From Propionibacteriales bacterium (lineage in GTDB: Bacteria > Actinomycetota > Actinomycetes > Propionibacteriales > Nocardioidaceae), in NCBI GenBank assembly GCA_025929075.1, contig JAICMS010000010.1, forward strand, positions 1 to 37,812: a DNA stretch of 37,812 bases, in the 5' to 3' direction. The position numbers were made by a program, and so were the translations under genes. How positions within the stretch are numbered: the first letter of the stretch is position 1; each line of letters opens with the position of its first letter. Below are positions 17,163 through 25,596 of the stretch, one piece after another. Below the pieces are notes generated by a model. The model saw only the letters and a program-made list of their open reading frames with translations. It was not told where the DNA came from and ran no database searches.

Positions 17163-17183
17163 AGCCGTACGACGACGGGCCGG

Positions 17184-18170
17184 TCACACCCGAGTCGGCT
17201 CGACCCGCTTCATCTCGAGCCGCTCACGGACGGGCCAGCGCACCGCCTCGACCCAGCCGAGCTTCTCGAGCACCCAGATGATGCGGGCGGAGGTGTCGAC
17301 CTGACCGCGCAGAACGCCGTGCCGGGCACAGGTGGGGTCGCTGTGGTGGAGGTTGTGCCACGACTCACCCATCGAGGGGATGGCCAGCCACCAGACGTTG
17401 CCGGACTTGTCGCGGGACCGGAACGGCCGCTGGCCGACGGCGTGACAGATCGAGTTGATCGACCAGGTGACGTGGTGCAGCAGCGCCACCCGCACCAGCG
17501 AGCCCCAGAAGAACGCAGTCGCCGCGCCCTCCCACGACATCGACCACAGACCACCGACGAGCGCCGGCAGCAGCAGCGAGACGAGGACGAACCACGGGAA
17601 CGCGCGCGAGATCTTGACGATGTCGCGGTCCTTGAGAAGGTCGGGCGCGTACTGCCGCTGTGGCGTCTGCTCGGTGTCGAAGAGCCACCCCATGTGCGCG
17701 TAGAAGAGGCCCTTCGCCAAAGCGGGGACGGTCTCGCCGTACCGCCACGGCGAGTGCGGGTCACCCTCGCGGTCGGAGAACTTATGGTGCTTGCGGTGGT
17801 CTGCGACCCACCGGACGACAGGCCCCTGGATCGCCATCGAGCCCGCGACGGCCAGGGCGATCTTGAGCGGCCGGTTGGGCTTGAACGCCTTGTGGGTGAA
17901 GTGCCGGTGGTAGCCGACGGTCACGCCGTGTCCGGTGATCGCGTACATGACGAACGCGATCACGACGTCGTGCCAGCCGAGCCAGCCGCCCCATGCGATC
18001 GGGATCGCAGCAACCAGCGCGAGGAAGGGGATCACAATGAAGATGGCCAGCGCCACCTGTTCGCCTCGCGACTGTCGGTCAGAGCCAAGCGTGGCGTGGT
18101 CCGCCCCGAGGTCGTCGGGTGCGGCAGGAGTGGTAGCAGTGGTCTGTGCGACGGCAGTTGCCTGAGTCAT
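17184..18170 (-). CDS. Membrane acyl-CoA/acyl-lipid delta-9 desaturase
   Basis: Encodes 328 residues of the membrane fatty-acid desaturase family (di-iron). The three His boxes are complete: GYHRHFTHKAF, WVADHRKHHKFSD and ESWHNLHHSD. Between them are two membrane-spanning pairs (VALAIFIVIPFLALVAAIPI, WHDVVIAFVMYAITGHGV, FVLVSLLLPALVGGLW, AFFWGSLVRVALLHH). The enzyme inserts a cis double bond into saturated acyl chains, as stearoyl-CoA desaturases and DesA3 do. The first 35 residues are Ala/Thr-rich and cytosolic. No cytochrome b5 or ferredoxin-reductase domain is fused, so electrons must come from a separate partner. It precedes the TetR gene on the same strand and is preceded by two operator-like palindromes. 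Confidence 0.92.
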   Translation of the reverse strand: MTQATAVAQTTATTPAAPDDLGADHATLGSDRQSRGEQVALAIFIVIPFLALVAAIPIAWGGWLGWHDVVIAFVMYAITGHGVTVGYHRHFTHKAFKPNRPLKIALAVAGSMAIQGPVVRWVADHRKHHKFSDREGDPHSPWRYGETVPALAKGLFYAHMGWLFDTEQTPQRQYAPDLLKDRDIVKISRAFPWFVLVSLLLPALVGGLWSMSWEGAATAFFWGSLVRVALLHHVTWSINSICHAVGQRPFRSRDKSGNVWWLAIPSMGESWHNLHHSDPTCARHGVLRGQVDTSARIIWVLEKLGWVEAVRWPVRERLEMKRVEPTRV

Positions 18171-18226
18171 GGCCGGTGTCCTCGTCGGGGTCTCGTGGCG
18201 CTGGAACGAGCCGAGCGGTCCGTACC

Positions 18227-18253
18227 TACGCCAACGTAACCTACGCTAGCGTA
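18227..18253. promoter_or_regulatory. Twin TetR-type operators before the desaturase
   Basis: Two copies of TACG-N4-CGTA (18227-18238 and 18242-18253) stand 15 bases apart centre to centre, both inside a longer shared pattern CCTACGC-N3-CGTAA. The second, TACGCTAGCGTA, is a perfect 12-base palindrome. They lie 57-83 bases upstream of the desaturase ATG and probably overlap its promoter. They are the best candidates for binding by the TetR protein encoded in the same operon. Confidence 0.7.
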
Positions 18254-18450
18254 AGTCGGAAGTGCCTACGCCGCCATGTACCCACCCAGCGCCCCCGTCA
18301 TCACCGCCGGTCCTCGGATTCGGCAGGCGTTCACGCGCGACGCGGTACGGCGATCGGCAGCTCGCAAGCCGCAGGACGGCCGTCGACAAGGGGTCGGTAT
18401 GGCAGACTTTGGGCGTCGCAGAGGTGCGCCTTCCCGGGCACGCCGAGCAG

Positions 18451-18523
18451 TCCCCTGTGGGGTAATCTGGCAGCCCGCGAGCCTTTGAAGCTTGAGGTCC
18501 TGGATCGAAGCCAGGCGGGGGAG
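18451..18523 (+). tRNA. tRNA-Gln (UUG anticodon)
   Basis: A 73-base cloverleaf. The acceptor TCCCCTG (18451-18457) pairs with CGGGGGA (18516-18522), with one T-G wobble; the discriminator is G, and no CCA is encoded. The anticodon stem CGAGC/GCTTG holds the loop CTTTGAA with anticodon TTG (18485-18487), reading CAA (and CAG by wobble). The D loop has the expected TGG. The T stem CCTGG/CCAGG encloses ATCGAAG, so base 54 is A instead of the near-universal T. A tRNA-Gln next to glmU is typical of actinobacteria. The glmU start lies 30 bases downstream. Confidence 0.88.
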
Positions 18524-18552
18524 CGACCCGACAACCTTGAGGAGCCGGCCAC

Positions 18553-19998
18553 GTGACCTCGACCCGCCCTGCGGCAGTGGTCGTCCTCGCCGCCGGCGGC
18601 GGTACCCGGATGAAGTCGGCAACCCCCAAGGTGCTTCACCGGATCGCCGGTCGGTCCCTCCTCGCTCACGCGCTGTACGCCGCCCGCGACGTCGGTGCCG
18701 AGCACCTCGTCGTCGTCGTACGCCATGACGAGGATGCAGTCGCTGCGCACACGCGCCAGCTCCACCCAGCCGCTGCGGTGGTCGAGCAGGACGACGTCCC
18801 CGGCACCGGGCGGGCCTTGTGGTGTGCACTGCAGGCGCTCGGCGAGATTGACGGCGAAATCTTAGTCACGATGGGCGACGTGCCGCTGCTGACCGCCGAG
18901 ACGCTGCGGGCCTTGCACGAGGCCCACCTGTCCGAAGGCAACGCCGCGACGGTGGTCACGGCGACCCTGCCCGAACCGAGCGGTTACGGCCGCATCATCC
19001 GCGCCGACGACGGTTCGGTGACGGCCAACGTCGAGGAGCGGGACGCCACCCCGAAGCAGCGGGCGATCTCCGAGGTCAACACCGGGGTCTATGCCTTCTC
19101 CGCGGGCGCCGTCCGCGACGCGCTGCCGCGGGTCGGCACCGACAACGCGCAGGGTGAGGTCTACCTGACCGATGTGCTCGCGCTCCTGCACGACGGCGGC
19201 AGCCGTGTCGGCGCCTTCGCCATCGCCGACACGTGGCAGGTGGAGGGGGTCAACGATCGGGTCCAGCTGGCGAGGCTCGGCGCCGAGCTCAACCGGCGCA
19301 TCGTCGAGCGTTGGATGCGCGAGGGCGTCACTGTGGTCGATCCGGCGACGACCTGGATCGACACCGACGTGAGCCTCGGCCGCGACGTCACCATCCACCC
19401 CAACACCCAGTTGCGCGGCGCGACCACGATCGCCGACGACGTCGTACTCGGTCCTGACACCACAGTCGTCGATACCGAGATCGGCACTGGAGCGTCCGTC
19501 GCGCGGACCGACGCCACTCTCGCGCTGATCGGTCCCGGCGCGAAGGTCGGGCCGTACGCCTACCTCCGGCCGGGGACCCGGCTCGGCAGCGGCGGCAAGA
19601 TCGGGACGTTCGTCGAGACCAAGAACGCGACCATCGGGGACGGCGCCAAGGTGCCGCACCTCTCCTACGTCGGCGACGCAGAGATCGGCGAGGGCACCAA
19701 CATCGGGGCCGGCACTATCTTCGCCAACTACGATGGCCAGGCCAAGCATGCGACCAAGGTGGGGGCGCATTGTCGGACCGGGTCGCACAACGTCTTCGTC
19801 GCGCCGGTCGAGGTGGGCGACGGTGCGGCAACCGGCGCAGGGACCGTCGTACGGCGAGATGTTCCGCCCGGCGCTCTCGCGGTGAGCACAGGAGCGCAGC
19901 GACACATCGACGACTGGGTGCGACGGAAGCGGCCCGGAAGTGCCGGCGACCGCGCCGCCGCCGATGCGCAGCGCCGCAGCGGGGAGGAGTCGTCGTGA
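18553..19998 (+). CDS. glmU: Bifunctional UDP-GlcNAc pyrophosphorylase / GlcN-1-P acetyltransferase
   Basis: Encodes 481 residues from GTG 18553 with GAGGAG upstream. It makes UDP-GlcNAc, precursor of peptidoglycan and of the glycans built further right. The N-terminal uridyltransferase has VLAAGGGTRMKSATPKVLH, GDVPLL, VEERDA and SEVNTGVYAF. The C-terminal half is a left-handed beta-helix of hexapeptide repeats (IGPGAKVGPYAYLRPG, FVETKNATIGDG, IGAGTIFANYDG, GSHNVFVAPV). Two departures are visible: GTGRAL in place of the usual GTGHA, and YDGQAKHAT where the family has YDGxNK. The disordered Arg/Ala-rich tail is usual in actinobacteria. Its stop overlaps the prs start (GTGA). Confidence 0.95.
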   Translation: MTSTRPAAVVVLAAGGGTRMKSATPKVLHRIAGRSLLAHALYAARDVGAEHLVVVVRHDEDAVAAHTRQLHPAAAVVEQDDVPGTGRALWCALQALGEIDGEILVTMGDVPLLTAETLRALHEAHLSEGNAATVVTATLPEPSGYGRIIRADDGSVTANVEERDATPKQRAISEVNTGVYAFSAGAVRDALPRVGTDNAQGEVYLTDVLALLHDGGSRVGAFAIADTWQVEGVNDRVQLARLGAELNRRIVERWMREGVTVVDPATTWIDTDVSLGRDVTIHPNTQLRGATTIADDVVLGPDTTVVDTEIGTGASVARTDATLALIGPGAKVGPYAYLRPGTRLGSGGKIGTFVETKNATIGDGAKVPHLSYVGDAEIGEGTNIGAGTIFANYDGQAKHATKVGAHCRTGSHNVFVAPVEVGDGAATGAGTVVRRDVPPGALAVSTGAQRHIDDWVRRKRPGSAGDRAAADAQRRSGEESS

Positions 19999-20975
19999 CC
20001 GGTCTGAAGCGAACCACCGAGAAGAACCTCATGCTGTTCTCCGGGATGGCCTATCCGGAGCTCGCAGAGGAAGTCGCCCAACTGCTCGACACACAGGTGG
20101 TGCCGACCACCCACCGGGAGTTCGCCAACAGCGAGATCTACGTCCGCTACCAGGAGTCGGTGCGCGGGTGCGACGCCTTCGTCATCCAGAGCCACACGTC
20201 GCCGATCAACCGCTGGATCATGGAGCACCTGATCATGGTCGATGCGCTGAAGCGGGCGTCGGCGAAGCGGATCACGGTCGTGTTGCCCTTCTATGGCTAC
20301 GCGCGCCAGGACAAGAAGCACCTCGGGCGCGAGCCGATCTCGGCCCGGCTGATGGCCGACCTCTTCAAGACTGCGGGCGCCGACCGGCTCATCTGCGTCG
20401 ACCTGCACACCGCGCAGATCCAGGGGTTCTTCGACGGGCCTGTCGACCACCTGATGGCCTTGCCGATCCTGGCCGACTACGTCGCAGAGCAGTACGGCGG
20501 CGAGGATCTCGCGATCGTGTCGCCGGACGCCGGCCGGATCAAGGTGGCCGAGCAGTGGGCGGCACGCCTCGGCGGCCTTCCGCTCGCCTTCATCCACAAG
20601 ACCCGTGACATCAACCGGCCCAACGAGTCGGTCGCCAACCGGGTCGTCGGCGAGGTCGAGGGCAGGTTCTGCGTCGTGGTCGACGACATGATCGACTCCG
20701 GCAGCACCGTCACCCATGCAACCGAGGCGTTGCTGGAGCAGGGCGCCGCCGGGGTGGTGCTGGCGGCCACCCACGCCATTTTGTCCGGCCCCGCCGTCGA
20801 CCGGCTGAAGAACTGTCGGGCCGCCGAGGTGGTGGTCACCAACACACTGCCGATCGCGGCAGACCGGCAGTTCGACAAGCTGACGACGCTGTCGATCGCG
20901 CCCCTGCTGAGTCAGGCGATCCGCGAGGTGTTCGAGGACGGGTCGGTGACGACGCTCTTTGACGGTCGAGCCTGA
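19995..20975 (+). CDS. prs: Ribose-phosphate pyrophosphokinase (PRPP synthetase)
   Basis: Encodes 326 residues. It transfers pyrophosphate from ATP to ribose-5-phosphate, giving PRPP for nucleotide, His, Trp and decaprenyl-phosphoarabinose synthesis. Motifs: REFANSEIYVRYQESVRG, VLPFYGYARQDKKHLGREPI (ATP site), CVDLHTAQIQGFFDGPVDHL (metal-binding His), SPDAGRIKVAEQW and the PRPP loop VVDDMIDSGSTVTHA. GTG 19995 overlaps the glmU stop by four bases and has GGGGAGGAG eight bases before it. The length is normal. A 235-base spacer separates it from rplY. Confidence 0.96.
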   Translation: MTGLKRTTEKNLMLFSGMAYPELAEEVAQLLDTQVVPTTHREFANSEIYVRYQESVRGCDAFVIQSHTSPINRWIMEHLIMVDALKRASAKRITVVLPFYGYARQDKKHLGREPISARLMADLFKTAGADRLICVDLHTAQIQGFFDGPVDHLMALPILADYVAEQYGGEDLAIVSPDAGRIKVAEQWAARLGGLPLAFIHKTRDINRPNESVANRVVGEVEGRFCVVVDDMIDSGSTVTHATEALLEQGAAGVVLAATHAILSGPAVDRLKNCRAAEVVVTNTLPIAADRQFDKLTTLSIAPLLSQAIREVFEDGSVTTLFDGRA

Positions 20976-21063
20976 CGGGTGGCGCAGCGCCGGCCCGGTG
21001 ATCTGCGTCGGCGGCCCGCCTCTCGACGTACCGACTGATTTCGCCCTGAGCAGAGCGCGTCGG

Positions 21064-21210
21064 TAGGATCGTCGGGTTGCCTCGGCGAGGGACCCGCGGT
21101 CGTCGGAGTCCGTGATCGACGCGGTGCGCCACGAACGGGCGCCGCGTCCTCGCCCTCGTCGGAGCCACAGTCTCAGTCTCGTGTCGTTTCGGTGTGCCAA
21201 GGAGTCGTCG
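21064..21210 (+). promoter_or_regulatory. Promoter -10 and probable structured leader of rplY
   Basis: A TAGGAT -10 box (21064-21069) lies about 140 bases before the L25 start; no strong -35 is seen. The implied transcript opens with a small hairpin CCTC-GGC-GAGG (21080-21090), followed by a GC-rich stretch including GTGATCGACGCGGTG. The same element, a TAGGAT box followed by GTTGCCTCGGCGAGGG, resembles what I recall upstream of L25 genes in other actinobacteria. It could be an autoregulatory leader bound by L25, which normally binds 5S rRNA. This is inference from position and structure. Confidence 0.45.
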
Positions 21211-21900
21211 GTGTCCGCAGAGATCAAGATCAAGGCCGAGCCGCGTAGCGAGTTCGGCAAGGGCGCGGCCCGCCGCATCCGCCGTGCGGACAAGGTGCCC
21301 GCCGTCCTCTACGGTCACGGCACCGCTCCCGTCCACCTCACACTGCCGGGCCACGAGTTGATGCTCGCGCTCAAGACCGCCAATGCCCTGCTGACCATCG
21401 AGATCGACGGCGACAGCCATCTGGCCCTGCCTAAGCAGGTGCAGCGCGACCCGGTCAAGGGCTTCATCGAACACGCCGACCTGCTGCTCGTGCGTCGAGG
21501 CGAGAAGGTCACTGTCGACGTACACGTGATCGTCGTCGGCAACGCGGCCCCGGACACCCTGATCACCGTCGAGCACCAGGCGGTGCCCTTGGAGGTCGAG
21601 GCGACGCACATCCCGCAGTCGGTGGAGGTGTCGGTCGAGGGGCTGCCCGTTGGTGCGCAGATCCTGGCCAAGGATCTCAGGCTGCCCAGTGGCGCGGCGC
21701 TGGTCCTGGACCCGGAGGCGCTCGTCGTCCACGTGACCGCCCAGCAGAGTGCCGAGGCGCTGGAGGCCGACCTGGCAGGGGCCGAGGCAGAGCTCGGTGT
21801 GGAGCACGAGGCGCCGCAGGCCGCCGGCGCCGAGGCGGGTGCGCCGGCTGGCTCCGACGACGACGCCGGCTCGGGCGAGGAGACTGCGGCCGGCGAGTGA
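21211..21900 (+). CDS. rplY: 50S ribosomal protein L25 (CTC/TL5 form)
   Basis: Encodes 229 residues from GTG 21211 with AAGGAG upstream. The N-terminal L25 domain ([51 protein letters not shown]) binds 5S rRNA in the large subunit. The C-terminal TL5 domain (about 95-185) is the general-stress CTC-type extension. An acidic Ala/Glu/Gly tail follows (last 45 residues), common in actinobacteria. A longer open frame exists upstream but spans the probable leader and has no suitable ribosome site. The stop overlaps the pth start (GTGA). Confidence 0.95.
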   Translation: MSAEIKIKAEPRSEFGKGAARRIRRADKVPAVLYGHGTAPVHLTLPGHELMLALKTANALLTIEIDGDSHLALPKQVQRDPVKGFIEHADLLLVRRGEKVTVDVHVIVVGNAAPDTLITVEHQAVPLEVEATHIPQSVEVSVEGLPVGAQILAKDLRLPSGAALVLDPEALVVHVTAQQSAEALEADLAGAEAELGVEHEAPQAAGAEAGAPAGSDDDAGSGEETAAGE

Positions 21901-22529
21901 GGCTCGGCGAGCTTTTCAGCCGCCGGTATCGGCCGTCGGGAGAAGACGTGGCCATTCCGTGGGTCGTGGTCGGCTTGGGCAACCCGGGAGCCGAGTACGC
22001 CGGGACCCGCCACAACGTCGGGCACCTCGTCGTCGACGAGCTCGCGACGCGCGCGGGTGGTGCCTGGAAGGCGCATCGCAGCGGTCGGGCGCTCGCTGTC
22101 GAGGGCAGGCTCGGCGGATCGCCTGGTGAGCGGGTCGTGCTGGCCAAGTCCCGGTCGTACATGAACGAGTCCGGCGGCCCGGTGGCGGCGCTGCTGTCTT
22201 TCTACAAGGCCGGGCCGGATCGGCTGATCGTCGTGCATGATGAGCTCGACCTCCCGTACGGCGACCTACGGGTCAAGTTCGGCGGCGGCGACAACGGGCA
22301 CAACGGGCTGAAGTCGCTCCGCCGCTCGCTGGGGACCGGCGACTTCTACCGGGTGCGACTGGGGATCGGCCGGCCCCCGGGGCGCCAGGACCCGGCGGCC
22401 TGGGTGCTGAAGCCGTTCTCGGCCGCTGAGCGTCGCGACGTCGCCGTACACGTGCAACGCGGCGCGGACGCCGTCGAATCGTTGGCAACCGTCGGACTGG
22501 CGATCACACAGGGTCGGTTCAATAGTTGA
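21897..22529 (+). CDS. pth: Peptidyl-tRNA hydrolase
   Basis: Encodes 210 residues. It cleaves peptidyl-tRNA dropped by stalled ribosomes, recycling tRNA. Family motifs are [28 protein letters not shown] (in two halves, with catalytic His in RHNVG), [41 protein letters not shown] and [23 protein letters not shown] 21897 overlaps the rplY stop; a second GTG at 21949 would start closer to the family core, and the 17 extra residues are not conserved-looking. It is the last gene of the block and is followed by a strong hairpin before the convergent sulfotransferase. Confidence 0.94.
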   Translation: MRLGELFSRRYRPSGEDVAIPWVVVGLGNPGAEYAGTRHNVGHLVVDELATRAGGAWKAHRSGRALAVEGRLGGSPGERVVLAKSRSYMNESGGPVAALLSFYKAGPDRLIVVHDELDLPYGDLRVKFGGGDNGHNGLKSLRRSLGTGDFYRVRLGIGRPPGRQDPAAWVLKPFSAAERRDVAVHVQRGADAVESLATVGLAITQGRFNS

Positions 22530-22570
22530 GGAGCCTGGCCCGAGTTTCGGATCGGTCGGAATGCCGACTG

Positions 22571-22597
22571 GCCGGCACGCTTCGGGTGTGTGCCGGC
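22571..22597. terminator. Hairpin between convergent pth and sulfotransferase genes
   Basis: GCCGGCAC (22571-22578) and GTGCCGGC (22590-22597) form a perfect eight-base stem around an 11-base loop containing TTCGGG. There is no T-run, as is usual for hairpin terminators in high-GC actinobacteria. It could stop transcripts from both sides. Confidence 0.6.
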
Positions 22598-22626
22598 GCC
22601 GACGGACGGGAGGGACAGCCGCCGCC

Positions 22627-23400
22627 CTACGAGTAGCCGAGCTCCTTCAACGTCGACCGTGAGGTCAGCCAGAAGAGCGTGCGGACCATAGGGTCCAGTT
22701 CCTGGCGGTAAGACCCAACTCTGGAGTTATAGACGGCGGCTGGCTTCTTTGCCGCGGCCCGCCTGGAGGTCACCTGGTTGAGGTAGCGGTCCGCCACGTC
22801 GTGTGGTTGCTTGTCGTACTCGAGGATCTGCGGCTCCCATTCTTCGCCGAGGAAGGCGAACACCCGCTTCATGGTCTGCTCGAGGTCTCCAACAAGCTCG
22901 TGATATCGCACCTCGTAGTACCGTCCGGGTTCGAGCTTGGACGCCGAGGCGCGAGCTGCTGCAATATACCTGGGCCATTTGACTGCGGACTTTACGCAGG
23001 CCCAGTAGCCGAAACGCTTACGATGAGACACCGCCACGTCGCGGCCGTCGCGTATCACGTGGATGAACTGTGCATCGGGAAAGACGCGGCCAATGAAGTC
23101 GATGTGCATGGCGTACTCAGGGCTCTTATCGGCCCAGCGTTGCTTGCCCCTGTTGGCTGCGTACTCTCGTTGCATCCCGCCGAAGAAGTCGGCGATCCGG
23201 TCCAACCAGTACTGCTGGCTGAACCCAAATCTGGCCATTCGACTCCAGTCCGACGTGACGATTCGCTCCATGTCGGACAGGAACAGCGTCTCTGCTCCGC
23301 AACTGATGCGGGAATGCGAGTCGAGGAGCAGGCGCATCAGCGTCGTCCCGGAGCGTTGGCACCCGACCACGAAGATCGGCCCCGCGGGCGCTGCGCTCAT
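22627..23400 (-). CDS. Sulfotransferase 1 (PAPS-dependent)
   Basis: Encodes 257 residues from ATG 23400 with AAGGAG six bases upstream. The PAPS 5'-phosphosulfate loop is FVVGCQRSGTTLMRLLLDSH and the 3'-phosphate region is HVIRDGRDVAVSHRKRFGYW, both standard for bacterial Sulfotransfer family proteins. WADKSPEYAMHIDFI supplies the Lys-Ser-Pro motif often seen in this group. It is soluble, with no signal peptide. The enzyme would move sulfate from PAPS to a hydroxyl of a sugar or lipid; the acceptor is unknown. It lies 20 bases downstream of the Wzz-like gene, so both are probably co-transcribed. It is the first of five sulfotransferases in the locus. Confidence 0.87.
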   Translation of the reverse strand: MSAAPAGPIFVVGCQRSGTTLMRLLLDSHSRISCGAETLFLSDMERIVTSDWSRMARFGFSQQYWLDRIADFFGGMQREYAANRGKQRWADKSPEYAMHIDFIGRVFPDAQFIHVIRDGRDVAVSHRKRFGYWACVKSAVKWPRYIAAARASASKLEPGRYYEVRYHELVGDLEQTMKRVFAFLGEEWEPQILEYDKQPHDVADRYLNQVTSRRAAAKKPAAVYNSRVGSYRQELDPMVRTLFWLTSRSTLKELGYS

Positions 23401-23420
23401 TCGGCTCCTTTCATCAGCGG

Positions 23421-24533
23421 TCAATCCGAAGATCTGGGGGCAGTGGGCCTCCAGCGAGGCCGAGTCCGTTGAGACCTGTTGTCATCAACGCCTGCGGCCG
23501 CCGGAGCCGCCGATGACTCCGATAACCCGGCTGCTGGCTCGCCGCCGGGCCCGGCTGGCTGACCAGCGCTATCGGCGTCCCGGGACCTGCTTCGTGCCGC
23601 CGATCGATCGGAGCCTGAGAGTAGTTCGAGCATGAACACTAACCCGGCTGCTAGGAAGATGCCCGCAGCAAGTGCCGGGGGAACCGTGTGCATGAGGGTA
23701 CGGGCGCGCCCCTCCGAGGTGACGGCTGTGATGAAGGTGATGTTCTTCGGGTCGGCCGCGTCTCGCTCGGCCAGCGCCAACCGATACGCCTGCCTGGCTG
23801 CCGTTAGGTCACTCACCGCCGCCTGACGCTGGGCAATCAAATTGTTGTACTGCGACAGCACCGGACCGTAGGTCGCCAGTTTTGCCTTGGCATTGTCGAT
23901 CGCCAGTTGCATGGCTTGAGCCGCCCCGGTGTTGCCGGTCGCATTCAACGATGCCTGCCGCTGCTCCAGGCCGTTCAGACGATCGAGTTCGGCTTGGTAG
24001 GCGATCGCGGGGTCAGTGATGCCGTACTTGTCTCCGAGGCCGGTAAGCGCATTGTTGGCGGCCGCCACGGCTCCCTGGGTGATTTCCAGCTGCTTCTTGG
24101 TCAGCTCGACCGGCGGGCTGAACATGCTCTGGAGCGTGTTGTTCTCCACCGCGGTCAAGACCGGGATGACGTTGCTCGCCCGATCACTCGTGAAGGTCAA
24201 GCTCATGTCGCTGCTCGCACCTCGTTGCTGCACGACGAGTCCGGCCGAGATCTGTTTGGCGGGAACACCGGTTTGCTTGGCTGCTTCGGCGAGTACCGCA
24301 GGGCCGGTCGACGTCGCATTGAATGCGGCGACAAACTGATTGACCGCTTGGGTTCCGGTGAACTGGCTGGCTGACCCCGTCACAAGGCCCGTCGTCGAAA
24401 CCGTGGCCGTAGCCGTGTATTTGGCAGGCGTCGCTAGAGCCAACGCCGCGGCGGCACACACGGCCAGCAGCGGGATCAGGATCAAGATCCACAGCCGGCG
24501 GCGGGCGATGTGTAAGTAGTCGATTAGCTCCAT
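23421..24533 (-). CDS. Wzz/YveK-like polysaccharide chain-length protein without kinase
   Basis: Encodes 370 residues. The start (MELIDYLHIARRRLWILILI) is typical of chain-length determinant proteins. The first membrane helix is at about 14-34, the second at about 283-303 (VPPALAAGIFLAAGLVFMLE). Between them is an extracellular alpha-helical region with coiled-coil character (about 145-270, many Gln/Ala/Leu). The cytosolic tail of about 65 residues is rich in Ser, Ala, Pro and Arg and carries no Walker motif, so no tyrosine kinase is fused. It would set the length of, or help export, the polysaccharide made by the surrounding genes. The usual Pro-rich motif before the second helix is short (VPPAL). 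Confidence 0.82.
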   Translation of the reverse strand: MELIDYLHIARRRLWILILIPLLAVCAAAALALATPAKYTATATVSTTGLVTGSASQFTGTQAVNQFVAAFNATSTGPAVLAEAAKQTGVPAKQISAGLVVQQRGASSDMSLTFTSDRASNVIPVLTAVENNTLQSMFSPPVELTKKQLEITQGAVAAANNALTGLGDKYGITDPAIAYQAELDRLNGLEQRQASLNATGNTGAAQAMQLAIDNAKAKLATYGPVLSQYNNLIAQRQAAVSDLTAARQAYRLALAERDAADPKNITFITAVTSEGRARTLMHTVPPALAAGIFLAAGLVFMLELLSGSDRSAARSRSRDADSAGQPAGPGGEPAAGLSESSAAPAAAGVDDNRSQRTRPRWRPTAPRSSD

Positions 24534-24615
24534 CAGATCTCCTCAAGGATGGCCTGCGGCATCCTGCTGGTGCCACGCCCGAGATGTTCCCGGTACGTCG
24601 GCATGGCGTCGCAGG

Positions 24616-25458
24616 TCATGTTCCGCGCTCTTCGACGTCCCAGTCGAAGGTGGTGCCGAGCAACTCCCAGAGGCGCTCGTTGTGGGGACGGAAGTACTCC
24701 GTCAGACGGGTACGGTAATGATCGTCTAGCGATGCCCGGGTAGCACCCGCATTGAGCGGTTGCAACCCGCTCAATGTCACGTTGTCCAACCCGAGGAACC
24801 CCCAGACCCGAGACAACTCTACGTGCGGTTCGGCGAACAAGCGCTCGCTCTGGAGCACGAGGACCTGAGTTTCAGGGAAGAATTTGTAAATCTTGGCCAA
24901 TTGATCGGCGTAATGGCCGCGTTCCAAGTAGCCGTGGTGACGATAGTCGAAGCCTTCGTAGCTGGGATCGGTTTCCAGCCGCTCACGCTCGCCACGCAGC
25001 CGCTCGGGCTCGAGGTCGAGGGCGCGGTCAAAGGACTCCGTCTCGTTGCCACGCGAGACTTCGTACCGGTATTGCGACCATGCCCGCTCCACCGGGTCGC
25101 GAAGCACCGCGATGAGCTTCACATCGGGCAGGGTCTTGGCCATGCGTTCCGGCGCCGCCGGGTGGTACATGTAGTAAGGACTGGCCTCGCCGGTGATGAT
25201 CCCGTCATGGTCGCCAGGTCGTTCGAACCGAGAGAAATACCAAGCGGGACCGCGCCGGTAGTTGATGTCGAAGAACCGACTTCCCTTGTTGTTACGACAG
25301 GGAACGACCTGAGGATGCAGATTGATCCACTCGGCCAACGAGGTAGATCCACCTCGCTTCGTGCCGACGACCAGGTAACCCGGTCGCATCCGGGCTCCGG
25401 GCTTCGGCAGGCGGCGGCGCGACGCGATGAGCGTCCCTACATTGTGTCGGAGGTTCAC
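24616..25458 (-). CDS. Sulfotransferase 2 (PAPS-dependent)
   Basis: Encodes 280 residues if begun at GTG 25458; AAGGAG is 14 bases upstream, rather far, and a TTG at 25500 is an alternative. The PAPS loop is LVVGTKRGGSTSLAEWINLH, where the usual SGTTSL is GGSTSL. The 3'-phosphate region VLRDPVERAWSQYRYEVSRG is canonical for the heparan-sulfate-type (NodH/Stf) group. FFDINYRRGPAWYFSRF and EASPYYMYHPAAPERM are also typical. The acceptor is unknown. It is upstream of the Wzz-like gene (82 bases) and downstream of sulfotransferase 3, all on the minus strand. Confidence 0.87.
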   Translation of the reverse strand: MNLRHNVGTLIASRRRLPKPGARMRPGYLVVGTKRGGSTSLAEWINLHPQVVPCRNNKGSRFFDINYRRGPAWYFSRFERPGDHDGIITGEASPYYMYHPAAPERMAKTLPDVKLIAVLRDPVERAWSQYRYEVSRGNETESFDRALDLEPERLRGERERLETDPSYEGFDYRHHGYLERGHYADQLAKIYKFFPETQVLVLQSERLFAEPHVELSRVWGFLGLDNVTLSGLQPLNAGATRASLDDHYRTRLTEYFRPHNERLWELLGTTFDWDVEERGT

Positions 25459-25596
25459 GACGGCGTCTCGACTCCTTCTATGTGGCGGGCCGGCCCGCAA
25501 CGCAAGCGGGACACAGCACCCTCTAGCATCGTACTGACGGGCCGGATCCGTGAGTGATTGCTTGTTTTCATGGCGACTCGTTACGTCCGCGGCTGA

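Noticed and set aside
18254-18450. Small coding genes between the desaturase operators and the tRNA
   Set aside because: Several short frames exist on both strands, but none has a ribosome site or recognisable protein; I see no gene here.
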